DNA from: Bin87 sp965221295
GTDB taxonomy: Bacteria; Chloroflexota; Dehalococcoidia; Lucifugimonadales; UBA3495
Reading direction: 5' to 3'
Length of the DNA stretch: 64,000 nt
Assembly: GCA_965221295.1 (NCBI GenBank)
Contig: OZ244879.1
Coordinates: 2,480,001 to 2,544,000, forward strand
Below are positions 45,145 through 53,212 of this stretch, piece by piece. A program made the translations under genes and the position numbers. Position 1 is the stretch's first letter. Each line of letters starts with the position of its first letter. The notes below the pieces were generated by a model that saw only the letters and a program-made list of their open reading frames with translations, was not told where the DNA came from and did no database searches.

Positions 45145-46182
45145 CTAAATGGCCGCGGTAACCGCGGGCACCCCGTAGTAGTTCATGATCAGCTCACTGT
45201 AGATCCCACTATCGCCTCCCGCCTTGACGATGAGAATGTCGTCAGGGCTGGACACGGTCTGAAGCTTGGTCTCGTCGTCGCCGTCTGTGACTTCGCCATT
45301 CGCCATACCAAGCCGCTTCAGTTGTCCCACCGAGCGCCACGCCCGCTCGTACAGATACTCCTGCATGTCCCGCCGTCGCCACCCTTGGCGTCCCAATAGT
45401 TCAGAATGCCAATGGCCCACCACCCACACCCACTTGATGCCCCGGCCAAAATAGATGCCCAACCCGTGCGAAGCCATGCCATCGGCGATGGAATCCAGCA
45501 GGCTTTCGCCCGTGGCGCCGTAGCGGTTGCCGTGCATGGACGGATCCTGGATGGTGGCCACCGTGACGGTGGACTGCTCCGGCGCAAAACCCAGGCTCAC
45601 GTGGAGCGGTTCCCAGGGGCTGTTCTCCTCGTCTTCGCCGAACACCACTCCGAACTTGGTCAGGCTGCCCATGCACCCACGATCCAGAACGCCCGGCCGT
45701 TGCTCGAATACATTTATGAAAATCAGGCGAAGCGCCCTTCCGATGGTGGCGTTGGCCCGGTGACCGGGGCTGAATAGGTTGTCGGTGCAATTCAGGTCGA
45801 TTTCCCGGCGCGCCGGCCCGTTGACTATGGTCAGCAGTCCGGTGGAATTGGTGACTGCGGATATTTCGTGAATGCAGTTGGGATCGAAATCAAACAACGC
45901 CTTCAAGGTCGCCAGAACCACCGGAAAATAACCGGGGAGGCAACCGGCCATCACAGCGTTGGCCGCCGCCTGCTCCGCCGTCAACGTTCGCCGGCGCACC
46001 TCAACCTCGCCCAGCATGGTGTCGGGGGCCAGGCCAACGGAATCCAGCATCGCCTGCACCCGGTCCGAAGTGGGAGGCACCACGGGCAGACCGTCGGTCC
46101 AGCCGCGCCGGTAGCACTCCTCGATGGCATCCAGACTGTCCGGGTACTCAATCACCGGCGCTCGCTGCATTTGTTCGACCAT
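45145..46182 (-). CDS. Conserved protein of unknown function, partner of the UGSC-type selenoprotein
   Basis: 345 residues, not assignable to a characterised enzyme. Notable segments: R-G-W-T-D-G-L-P-V-V-P-P-T near residue 27, A-A-N-A-V-M-A-G-C-L-P-G-Y-F-P-V-V, T-I-V-N-G-P-A-R-R-E, G-H-R-A-N-A-T-I-G-R-A-L-R-L and S-P-W-E-P-L-H-V-S-L-G-F. I recall such D-G-L-P-V-V-P-P-T proteins beside UGSC-like genes, but that needs a search. No signal peptide or membrane span. One conserved Cys in A-G-C-L-P could pair with the selenocysteine protein (speculative). AGGAG precedes the ATG. The selenoprotein gene follows 35 bp later. Confidence 0.75.
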   Translation of the reverse strand: MVEQMQRAPVIEYPDSLDAIEECYRRGWTDGLPVVPPTSDRVQAMLDSVGLAPDTMLGEVEVRRRTLTAEQAAANAVMAGCLPGYFPVVLATLKALFDFDPNCIHEISAVTNSTGLLTIVNGPARREIDLNCTDNLFSPGHRANATIGRALRLIFINVFEQRPGVLDRGCMGSLTKFGVVFGEDEENSPWEPLHVSLGFAPEQSTVTVATIQDPSMHGNRYGATGESLLDSIADGMASHGLGIYFGRGIKWVWVVGHWHSELLGRQGWRRRDMQEYLYERAWRSVGQLKRLGMANGEVTDGDDETKLQTVSSPDDILIVKAGGDSGIYSELIMNYYGVPAVTAAI

Positions 46183-46272
46183 GGACCGCTCCTGCCGTAA
46201 TGCTGAACCGGCGTCATTCTACCAACGGCGGCGCATCAATCTCAACTTGCGTCAGGCCATTCAATAGTGGAA

Positions 46273-47193
46273 TCAGCGTACCAACTCGTTGGGCCAACCT
46301 ACCGTCGCGCGCGACCCGGTGGCCAACAGGGCGGACACAGGTGGTTCTGCGAGAACCGAGGCGAACTGGCCGCCGCAGACATCGCTGAAATCGCAATCCA
46401 CGCCCCAACCAGACGCTTGACTCACTGTCCAATCCGGCCGCGTCAGTTGATACGCCCGCGTCCGGGTTCCCGGTTTGCCATTGTAGCCCCAGAATCTGGC
46501 GGTGAGGAATTCTTCCAGCGACCCCCGCGTTGGCAAGGTCGGCGCGTCCACCGTCTCAGCGTAGAACCCTTGGCGTTTTGACCGGCGCGTCCAGTAGTAT
46601 TCGACCCGATTTGTCGGTTGCTTGGACTGGGCATCGCTGGACTGGGCATCGCTGGACTGGGCATCGCTGGACTGGGCATCGGTGGACTGGGCATCGCTGG
46701 ACTGGGCATCGCTGGGCTGGGCATCGCTGGACTGGGCATCGCTGGACTGGGCATCGCTGGACTGGGCATCGCTGGACTGGGCATGGCTGGACTGGGCATG
46801 GCTGGTGGCAAAATCATGCGCCACCGCGCGACGTTCGAACGGCTCGCCATAGATGGCGCGCGCCGCCAAAACGGTGAGCCGACTCTGCGCAAGCTGCCGG
46901 AAAAACACCACGCCGGGCCTCGATTCCGCCGGGTTGCCCGTACGGCGCACGTAGAACCTCAGGTTGACCTCGTCGTAGCCGCCAAGGGGCGACGGCAGCC
47001 CCAGTATCCTGACGGATTCGAACCGGAGACCCACCAGGCTCACGTATGGTCGCCCTTCCCAACAGTCCAGCTCCAGGCCGTCAGGCGTCAACATCCGCAG
47101 AGCCGCGCCGTCCACCGGCCATGATAGCAACAGCGGGTTCAACCAGTTGGCCGCAAAGGGCGGCGGCAAACGATCTGAAACCGCGGAGATCAA
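46273..47193 (-). CDS. DUF2071 (YqjF-like) protein with inserted pentapeptide repeats
   Basis: 306 residues from TTG 47193 (GGGAGG 11 nt upstream). L-D-C-W-E-G-R-P-Y-V-S-L-V-G-L-R-F, Y-D-E-V-N-L-R-F-Y-V-R-R and G-V-V-F-F-R are the DUF2071 core. E-E-F-L-T-A-R-F-W-G-Y and the C-terminal V-S-A-L-L-A-T-G-S complete the fold. Between residues 131 and 190, in a loop before V-E-Y-Y-W, sit 12 copies of S-D-A-Q-S or close variants, polar and probably disordered. Function of the family is unknown. It starts 7 bp after the translin-like gene stop. Confidence 0.85.
   Translation of the reverse strand: MISAVSDRLPPPFAANWLNPLLLSWPVDGAALRMLTPDGLELDCWEGRPYVSLVGLRFESVRILGLPSPLGGYDEVNLRFYVRRTGNPAESRPGVVFFRQLAQSRLTVLAARAIYGEPFERRAVAHDFATSHAQSSHAQSSDAQSSDAQSSDAQSSDAQPSDAQSSDAQSTDAQSSDAQSSDAQSSDAQSKQPTNRVEYYWTRRSKRQGFYAETVDAPTLPTRGSLEEFLTARFWGYNGKPGTRTRAYQLTRPDWTVSQASGWGVDCDFSDVCGGQFASVLAEPPVSALLATGSRATVGWPNELVR
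46624..46803. repeat. 15-bp minisatellite, 12 units, in the DUF2071 gene
   Basis: Twelve tandem units of CTGGACTGGGCATCG (plus-strand sense) with a few single-base variants, preserving the frame on the minus strand. All other frames through the array are also open, which creates false long reading frames. Confidence 0.95.
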
Positions 47194-47200
47194 CTGAAGG

Positions 47201-47836
47201 TTAGCCTCCCAAGTCCGCTAACCTGCGTTCCAAGCGGCGCTGTTGCAACGAGATGGTCAGGTCGCCACGGGTGCGTTCCAATACGCCACGCATCGCGTCC
47301 GTGCTGTGGCGCAAACCGCCGGTCACCGCCTCTGGAAAATCCACGGTGACCAATATCCCGTAGATTTCGTCCATCAATTCCATCAGTTCTTCGCACCGAG
47401 CGGTATCGTCGCGGCGCAGCGCGTCAAGGATGTAGCGCCTCAACTCTCCAATCACCTCGGCCATGCCGTTCAGGTAGGCGGGAGGGTCGATGCCCAGGGT
47501 CTCGGCGTCAGGGATTTCGGCGCCGGATATAACCGCCAGGGTTATGTTGGCCTCGGTAAATTCTTTGCGGGCGTCGGAAAGGAACCCGGCGAAGTAGATC
47601 TCTGGGTTGTCCACCCGAATGCTGGCGGTTTCATCCAGCCGGGAGGATGCCTCTGAGATCAGCCTCCGCGCTTCGTCGAAATCATTGCGGTGGACGGCGC
47701 GTATCGCGTTGGCCGAGTTGCGGATAACCTGCCGGGATACCGCCAAGGCGCGCTCTCTGGCCTGATGTCGCGCGGTCAACTCGGAAACGGCGTGCGCGGA
47801 TAGGGCAGCCAGGTGTGGCCCGTATCGACTTGGCAT
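47201..47836 (-). CDS. Translin family protein
   Basis: 211 residues, all helical. Translin-family segments: F-A-G-F-L-S-D-A-R-K-E-F-T-E-A-N-I-T-L-A-V-I, P-P-A-Y-L-N-G-M-A-E-V-I-G-E-L-R-R-Y, L-M-D-E-I-Y-G-I-L and L-E-R-T-R-G-D-L-T near the C-terminus. Eukaryotic translin/TRAX bind and cut RNA as an octamer (C3PO). Prokaryotic members occur mostly in archaea and some bacteria, with unknown role. The acidic catalytic cluster of TRAX (Glu-Glu-Asp) may be kept in E-F-T-E-A and E-L-R-R, not certain. Encoded 26 bp after thiE. Confidence 0.82.
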   Translation of the reverse strand: MPSRYGPHLAALSAHAVSELTARHQARERALAVSRQVIRNSANAIRAVHRNDFDEARRLISEASSRLDETASIRVDNPEIYFAGFLSDARKEFTEANITLAVISGAEIPDAETLGIDPPAYLNGMAEVIGELRRYILDALRRDDTARCEELMELMDEIYGILVTVDFPEAVTGGLRHSTDAMRGVLERTRGDLTISLQQRRLERRLADLGG

Positions 47837-47862
47837 GGCAACATCCCTTTACGTCCGGCCGC

Positions 47863-48855
47863 TTAGATCCGTCCGCCGGCCGCCCGGATCGCCTCGGTCA
47901 GCTCCACTGCGGCCGCTTCGGGATCCTGGGCGTTGCCCACCGCGGCGGTAACGCAAATCGCGTCGGCCCCGGCTTCGACCACGGGCGCGACGTTCTGGGC
48001 GGTGATGCCGCCGATAGCCACCAACGGAACCCGGGCGACGGCTCGGGCTCGCCGCAATCGTTCCGGCCCTTGCGGAGCGCGCGTCACCTGTTTGGTGGTA
48101 GTCGCGTACATTGGGCCGAAGGCCACATGGTCCGCCCCCATCTCCTGAGATTCAACGATCAGTTCAATCTCGCGGTTGGAACGACCCAGCGCCTGGTCGG
48201 GGGCCAGGATTTTGCGGGCCTCGGCAACGGGCAGATCGGTTTGGCCAACGTGCAACCCCACGTTTTCCGTCCCCAACGCGGCGGCCAGGTCGGCGTGGTC
48301 GTTGATTATCAACAGTGCATCGTGGGCGGCGCAGAGTTCTTGCAGCGCCCTGGCGAGGGGCAACTGTTCACCCTTGTCGCGAGTCTTGTCCCGCAGTTGC
48401 AACATCCGGGTGCCGCCGTTGATGGCGGAACGGGCGATGTCCAGGGGATCCCGCCCGCCGGTGACCTCAGGGTCGATGATGACGTACAAGCCGCGGATCC
48501 GTTGGGCCTGGGCGAGGCGCAGGGCCGTCCCGGTACGCAGGGCCGTATCGTCCAACGAGCGATTCATCTGCAACGCGGCGTCGGCTGGGATCTCTCCGGC
48601 GCTCTGCAGGGCCAACAGCAAGCCTTGAGCGACACTAACCAAGTTCAAGGCTTCGGCTCGATTTCGCGCTGGGCGGAAGCTGGTTGACTCACGTTGTGGA
48701 TCGCTCAGGCCGTCCCCAAGCCAACCGAGTTCGCCCCGCGTCAATCCTTCGGGGTAACCGTCGGTTGCCAGCAGCCCGTCCAGGCAAGTTAGCAGGGCAA
48801 CCTTCAGTTGGGAATCGCCGGATGCTTGCCCGTCGGTTACTTGCTCAGCGGTCAC
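47863..48855 (-). CDS. thiE: Thiamine-phosphate synthase with N-terminal helical extension
   Basis: 330 residues. The ThiE barrel occupies about 118-330, with G-L-Y-V-I-I-D-P-E, M-L-Q-L-R-D-K, L-L-I-I-N-D-H-A-D-L-A, G-L-H-V-G-Q-T-D-L, G-P-M-Y-A-T-T-T-K and P-L-V-A-I-G-G-I as substrate and diphosphate-binding motifs. It couples HMP-PP and the thiazole phosphate. Residues 1-117 are an extra mainly helical region, not recognisable as ThiD2 or another kinase. The start overlaps the stop of the FmdB gene (ATGA). Confidence 0.93.
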   Translation of the reverse strand: MTAEQVTDGQASGDSQLKVALLTCLDGLLATDGYPEGLTRGELGWLGDGLSDPQRESTSFRPARNRAEALNLVSVAQGLLLALQSAGEIPADAALQMNRSLDDTALRTGTALRLAQAQRIRGLYVIIDPEVTGGRDPLDIARSAINGGTRMLQLRDKTRDKGEQLPLARALQELCAAHDALLIINDHADLAAALGTENVGLHVGQTDLPVAEARKILAPDQALGRSNREIELIVESQEMGADHVAFGPMYATTTKQVTRAPQGPERLRRARAVARVPLVAIGGITAQNVAPVVEAGADAICVTAAVGNAQDPEAAAVELTEAIRAAGGRI

Positions 48856-49187
48856 AGATCAAGTCCTTTCGGCGCTTCACCGCTACGGGCGGAATCTATG
48901 GATTGTCGAACCGAATCCGGCATGTCCACGCCATGCTTGGCGAAAGATTCCTCCACGTGGCGACCGATGTTCCTGGGGTCGTTGTAGTATTCTTGGCTTC
49001 GACTGCCCACCGGGCTCGCTTCGTGGACTTGGGCAACGGTCTTGCCCATGGCGAACGTGGACATCCGCCGCTCCATCACGCCAGCGTCGCAAGCAGAGCA
49101 GGCCGGGGCCGCGTGGTTGCTGATGGAACGCACGAACACCGATTCAACGGCGCGGCATTGCTGGCATCGATACTCGTAGATGGGCAT
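48852..49187 (-). CDS. FmdB-type zinc ribbon protein
   Basis: 111 residues starting M-P-I-Y-E-Y-R-C-Q-Q-C, with a second pair C-S-A-C. This is the FmdB/YfaZ-type regulatory zinc ribbon seen in many bacteria. The rest is charged and helical. Start choice is notable: the ATG region has been tandemly triplicated (49172-49222), and only the copy at 49187 is in frame. No clear Shine-Dalgarno. Translationally coupled to thiE. Confidence 0.85.
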   Translation of the reverse strand: MPIYEYRCQQCRAVESVFVRSISNHAAPACSACDAGVMERRMSTFAMGKTVAQVHEASPVGSRSQEYYNDPRNIGRHVEESFAKHGVDMPDSVRQSIDSARSGEAPKGLDL

Positions 49188-49222
49188 GACTCGTAGATGG
49201 GCATGACTCGTAGATGGGCATG
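49172..49222. repeat. Three tandem 17-bp repeats over a start codon
   Basis: ACTCGTAGATGGGCATG three times without interruption. It duplicates the first codons of the FmdB gene, producing three ATG codons in different frames. Confidence 0.93.
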
Positions 49223-49226
49223 GCGC

Positions 49227-49544
49227 CTAAGCGTCGGGGTGATTGATTTCGTGGCGGTGTTCGTGGAAATCGGGAGTGACGTTGCCGCCCATGGCGTCGC
49301 CCATCCTTCCCATGTGGGAATCGATGCTCCCGACATGGCTATTGTCCAGGTCGGCGGCGGCGTTGTCTGGCATCCAGTTCAGGCTTTCGCCCCAGGAACG
49401 ATGAAAGGAAAAGCCGGACATGAGCCTGACTAGGTCGGCGCTGGAGCAGGCGCGACAGGCCAGCCCGCTTTCCGGCGTCCAACTGTACACCAGACGTGAT
49501 TGCTGCCACCCGCACCGATTGCATCTGTATTCGTACATCGGCAT
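49227..49544 (-). CDS. FmdB-type zinc ribbon protein
   Basis: 105 residues from ATG 49544: M-P-M-Y-E-Y-R-C-N-R-C-G, then C-R-A-C. The tail is Met/His/Asp-rich (M-G-R-M-G-D-A-M-G-G, H-E-H-R-H-E), resembling metal-binding regions. Longer upstream frames lack coding character. Lies 39 bp before the second FmdB gene and heads the long minus-strand run down to 42581. Confidence 0.8.
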   Translation of the reverse strand: MPMYEYRCNRCGWQQSRLVYSWTPESGLACRACSSADLVRLMSGFSFHRSWGESLNWMPDNAAADLDNSHVGSIDSHMGRMGDAMGGNVTPDFHEHRHEINHPDA

Positions 49545-49705
49545 GTCGGGTGGCATTTTAGCACAACGCCGCGCCACCGCCGAACCAAGCCCGATACCAA
49601 AATGTCTGAGCGAGCTCCGGCGCACGGTTGACACCTTTCCGTTACCCACGCAAAATGGCGGCATCATGCGCAATCTGCGCCACCAACATATCGGAAGGTG
49701 ACGAA

Positions 49706-50752
49706 ATGGCAGAAATCTTGGGCCTTGGCCTTACGCACTATCCACCTCTGATCTCTCCCGACGAAGATCGGGCCATCCCCCTCAAGCGCACGTTGCGGGG
49801 CAACAAAAACGTGCCTGAGGAGATGAAGAACCCCAGCGCTTGGCCCGAACCCATGCGCATCGAGTACGGGGAGGATGAGGGTTACACTTCCTCGCTGGAA
49901 CACCGCGCCAGGCTGGTCGCCGGGTTCAGACGGATCCGCGAAGAGTTGGACGCATTCAACCCAGACTTCGTGGTGATATGGGGCGACGACCAGTACGAGA
50001 ACTTCCGCGAAGACATCATCCCGCCTTTCTGCGTCCTGGCCTACGACGAATTCGAGTGCCAGCCCTTCGGCGTAGAGGGGCACGCCGGCCGACGCAACGT
50101 TTGGAACGAACCGGCCGGAACCACGTTCAAATACAAGGGCCACAAGGAAGCCGCCCGCGCCCTGGTATCGGGTTTGATCGACCAGGGCGTCGACATGGCC
50201 TACGCCTACCAGCCGCTGCACCAACCCGGCCTGGGCCATGCCATCCTCAACACCCTGCTGTACCTGGATTATGACCGCAAGGGTTTCGATTATCCCGTGG
50301 TGCCCATGCTGGTCAACTGCTACGGCAGTCGCGTCATACGCAACCGGGGCGGCAGCATCGAGCATTCGCCGGAGCCTGACCCTCCGGGTCCGTCGCCTAA
50401 GCGCTGTATGCAGGTCGGGGCAGCGGCGGCGCAGACGTTGAAAGACTCGCCGTGGCGGGTGGCGCTGATCGCTTCGTCCTCCTGGTCCCACGCCTTCCTG
50501 ACCGAAAAGAACCACTGGCTGTGGCCGGACGTGGAGTCCGACCGCGCCCGCTTCGAGGAACTCAAGGTCGGCGACTACCAGGCGTGGAGCCATATTTCCA
50601 CCGATCAGGTTGAGGACGCCGGACAACAGGAGATGCTGAACTGGATGTGCCTGGCCGGCGCCATGGACACGCTGAACTGCAAGCCCGAGATTCTGGACTA
50701 CGTGGAAACCTACGTGTTCAACTCCAACAAGTGCTTGGCAATCTTCAAGTAG
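49706..50752 (+). CDS. LigB-type extradiol dioxygenase family protein (copy 1)
   Basis: 348 residues. M-A-E-I-L-G-L-G-L-T-H (H11) matches the first metal His of LigB-fold enzymes, and the downstream S-S-S-W-S-H-A-F-L segment matches another. Where LigB has N-D-H, this protein has W-G-D-D-Q-Y-E-N-F (Q96). The family cleaves catechol-type rings next to the diol, but this subgroup's substrate is unknown. ATG 49706 with GGAAGG upstream. It has the same length as the next gene and about three quarters identity by eye. Confidence 0.85.
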   Translation: MAEILGLGLTHYPPLISPDEDRAIPLKRTLRGNKNVPEEMKNPSAWPEPMRIEYGEDEGYTSSLEHRARLVAGFRRIREELDAFNPDFVVIWGDDQYENFREDIIPPFCVLAYDEFECQPFGVEGHAGRRNVWNEPAGTTFKYKGHKEAARALVSGLIDQGVDMAYAYQPLHQPGLGHAILNTLLYLDYDRKGFDYPVVPMLVNCYGSRVIRNRGGSIEHSPEPDPPGPSPKRCMQVGAAAAQTLKDSPWRVALIASSSWSHAFLTEKNHWLWPDVESDRARFEELKVGDYQAWSHISTDQVEDAGQQEMLNWMCLAGAMDTLNCKPEILDYVETYVFNSNKCLAIFK

Positions 50753-50775
50753 TTGGCCAAACTGAACCCTAATGG

Positions 50776-50801
50776 AGGAGCGGCGTCTCACCGCCGCTCC
50801 T
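50776..50801 (+). terminator. Hairpin between the two LigB-type genes
   Basis: Perfect 10-bp stem (50776-50785 with 50792-50801), 6-nt loop, followed after 10 nt by CGTTTTTCG. Could attenuate readthrough from copy 1 into copy 2. Confidence 0.55.
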
Positions 50802-50861
50802 GGTTCGTCGTTTTTCGGCGCGCGGTTTCCCGGCGCATCAATTCCCGATAGGAGGCCAAAC

Positions 50862-51908
50862 ATGGCGGAAATCCTGGGATTGGGACTAACACACTCGCCG
50901 TCATTTATTCGTCCCGACGAGGACGGCGAATCGTCGCTCAAGCGAACGCTCCGCGCCAACGACGCGGTTCCGGCGGAGATGAAGAATCCGTCCAACTGGC
51001 CGGAACCCATGCGCATCGAATACGGTGAGGATGAGGGCTACGCCTCCGCCGTACGCCTGCGCGAGAGGATGGTTGCTGGATTCCGCAAGCTCCGCGAGGA
51101 GTTGGACGCATTCAACCCAGACTTCGTGGTGATCTGGGGCGACGACCAATACGAGAATTTCCGGGAAGACATCATCCCGCCTTTCTGTGTCCTGGCCTAC
51201 GACGAATTCGAGTGTAAGCCTTTCGGAGAAGCTGGCCACGCTGGCCGCCGCAACGTATGGAACGAACCGGCCGGAACCACCTTCAAGTACTCAGGTCACC
51301 GGGAAGGCGCGCGGGCCTTGGTCTCGGGGCTGATCGACCGTGGCGTGGACATGGCCTACGCCTACCAACCGCTGCATGAGCCAGGCTTGGGTCACGCCAT
51401 ATTGAACACAATCCTTTACCTGGACTACGATCGCAAAGGGTTCGACTACCCGGTGGTTCCCATGCTGGTCAATTGCTATGGCAGCCGGGTAATTCGTAAC
51501 CGGGGCGGCAGCGTCGAGCATTCGCCGGAACCAGACCCACCTGGGCCCTCGCCCAAGCGCTGTATGCAAGTTGGCGCCGCGACGGCCCAGGCATTGCGCG
51601 AATCGCCGTGGCGGGTGGCCTTGATCGCGTCTTCATCCTGGTCCCACGCCTTCCTGACGGAGAAGCACCACTGGTTGTATCCAGACATCCAGTCAGACCG
51701 GGCGCGTTTCCATGAGATGAAGGCCGGCGACTACCAGGCCTGGGCCCGCGTCTCCACCGCCCAGATCGAAGACGCTGGTCAACAGGAGCTGCTGAACTGG
51801 GCTTGCCTGGTGGGCGCTGTCGATGAACTGGGCTACAAGGCCGGCATCGTGGATTGGTACGAGACGTACATATTCAATTCCACCAAGTGCCTGGCCGTGT
51901 TCCGATAG
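50862..51908 (+). CDS. LigB-type extradiol dioxygenase family protein (copy 2)
   Basis: 348 residues, a tandem paralogue of the preceding gene. Same G-L-G-L-T-H start, W-G-D-D-Q-Y-E-N-F-R-E-D, N-V-W-N-E-P-A-G-T-T-F-K-Y and S-S-S-W-S-H-A-F-L. Differences cluster near residues 30-70 and in the C-terminal third, suggesting different substrates or heteromeric pairing. AGGAGG 7 nt before ATG 50862. A weak 7-bp hairpin (51954-51975) follows the gene. Confidence 0.86.
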   Translation: MAEILGLGLTHSPSFIRPDEDGESSLKRTLRANDAVPAEMKNPSNWPEPMRIEYGEDEGYASAVRLRERMVAGFRKLREELDAFNPDFVVIWGDDQYENFREDIIPPFCVLAYDEFECKPFGEAGHAGRRNVWNEPAGTTFKYSGHREGARALVSGLIDRGVDMAYAYQPLHEPGLGHAILNTILYLDYDRKGFDYPVVPMLVNCYGSRVIRNRGGSVEHSPEPDPPGPSPKRCMQVGAATAQALRESPWRVALIASSSWSHAFLTEKHHWLYPDIQSDRARFHEMKAGDYQAWARVSTAQIEDAGQQELLNWACLVGAVDELGYKAGIVDWYETYIFNSTKCLAVFR

Positions 51909-51953
51909 GCGCCGATTGGGAGCCGGTTAATGACGGACGGTTGGTTTTGCCTA

Positions 51954-51975
51954 GGGCGGGCTTGAAACCCGCCCT
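51954..51975 (+). terminator. Possible weak terminator after LigB copy 2
   Basis: AGGGCGG (51954-51960) pairs with CCGCCCT (51969-51975) across an 8-nt loop. The tail CTTCGTGT is only mildly T-rich. It lies between convergent genes. Confidence 0.4.
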
Positions 51976-52014
51976 CTTCGTGTCGCCAGCGCCGGTTGAT
52001 GGCCCAAGATCTCG

Positions 52015-53163
52015 CTAGGAACGAAATGGCCTGAAGAATTCGCGGATTTCATGGGCGAGCAATTCCGGCTCCTCCAGCGCGGCGAAATGGCCGCCCCTGG
52101 GCATCTGTACCCAGCGCCGCACGTCGTAGGAACGCTCAGCCCATTCCCGTGGCGGTTTGGCGATCTCCTGGGGGAACATGGCCATGCCCGCCGGCGTAGC
52201 GATTTTTTCGTCCTTGCCCATCTCCCAGAGGGAGCTCTGATTCTCCTTGTACATGCGCACCGATGAGCCGATGGTCTGCGTGACCCAGTAGATCGTTACC
52301 GTGGTCAGCAGTTCGTCATTCGTATAACGGCTCTCCACGTCGCCATTGCAATCGCTCCACGTGCGGTACTTCTCGACGATCCATGCGGCCAGGCCAGCCG
52401 GCGAGTCGTTGAGGCCATAGGACAGCGTTTGCGGTTTGGTGCCCTGGATGTGACTGTATCCACCCTCTGACTGCTGCCAGCGCTCACGCTGGTCCGAGTG
52501 GGCGCGCTCCGCTTCCGTCAACGGGCGAGACCCCTCGCCAAGGTACGGTGTGGGTCGAGTGATGGAGGTCAGGTGCGCGCCGATCATCTTGTCGGAGTGC
52601 CCATAGGCCAGCCGGGAAGTTACCCCCGCGCCGATGTCGCCGCCCTGCGCCGCGAACTTAGGATAGCCCAGGTTTTCGGTCATCAATTTGGCCCACAGGT
52701 CCGCCACCTTCTGCACCTGCATCCCAGGCTCCTGGGAGGCTTGGGAGAAACCGAAGCCCGGCAATGACGGCGCCACCACGTCGAAGGAATCTGCGGCATC
52801 TCCGCCATGGCCGCCCGGGTCGGCCAGCAGCGGGATGATCTTGGTCATCTCGAAGAAGGTGCTGGGCCAACCGTGGGTTATCACCAGCGGCATGGGATTC
52901 GGGCCGGTTCCCTTTTCGAGAATGAAGTGGATGCTCAGGCCGTCCACCGTTGACTTGTAGTGATGGAACGCGTTGAGCTTCCGCTCCTGGGCGCGCCAAT
53001 CGAAGTCGGTACGCCAGTACTCGCAGAGTTCCCTGATGTAGTCCAGGTTGGAGCCGTACTCCCAACCCACGCCGGGCATCTCATCGGGCCAGCGAGTTTG
53101 CGCGAGACGTTGGCGCAAATCGTCCAGAGTCTCGTCGCTGATGGCTATCTCAAATGGTTCCAT
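52015..53163 (-). CDS. Epoxide hydrolase (EHN-type alpha/beta hydrolase)
   Basis: 382 residues with the N-terminal epoxide-hydrolase domain (F-x-I-x-I-S-D-E-T-L-D-D-L-R-Q-R-L and W-x-Y-G). Oxyanion motif H-G-W-P (97-100), nucleophile D176 in Q-G-G-D-I-G-A-G, and base H359 in R-G-G-H-F-A-A-L-E. It opens epoxides to diols, fitting with oxygenase products made by neighbouring enzymes (inference). No signal peptide. Confidence 0.92.
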   Translation of the reverse strand: MEPFEIAISDETLDDLRQRLAQTRWPDEMPGVGWEYGSNLDYIRELCEYWRTDFDWRAQERKLNAFHHYKSTVDGLSIHFILEKGTGPNPMPLVITHGWPSTFFEMTKIIPLLADPGGHGGDAADSFDVVAPSLPGFGFSQASQEPGMQVQKVADLWAKLMTENLGYPKFAAQGGDIGAGVTSRLAYGHSDKMIGAHLTSITRPTPYLGEGSRPLTEAERAHSDQRERWQQSEGGYSHIQGTKPQTLSYGLNDSPAGLAAWIVEKYRTWSDCNGDVESRYTNDELLTTVTIYWVTQTIGSSVRMYKENQSSLWEMGKDEKIATPAGMAMFPQEIAKPPREWAERSYDVRRWVQMPRGGHFAALEEPELLAHEIREFFRPFRS

Positions 53164-53212
53164 GACTCCTCCGTTGTGGTGACGCTTGCCGGAATCGGCG
53201 CAGCCAGCGCAA

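Noticed and set aside
46530..47124. Frames of repeated W-A-S-L-D or G-L-G-I-A peptides
   Set aside because: All frames through the 15-bp minisatellite are open; only the minus-strand DUF2071 frame has flanking conserved sequence.
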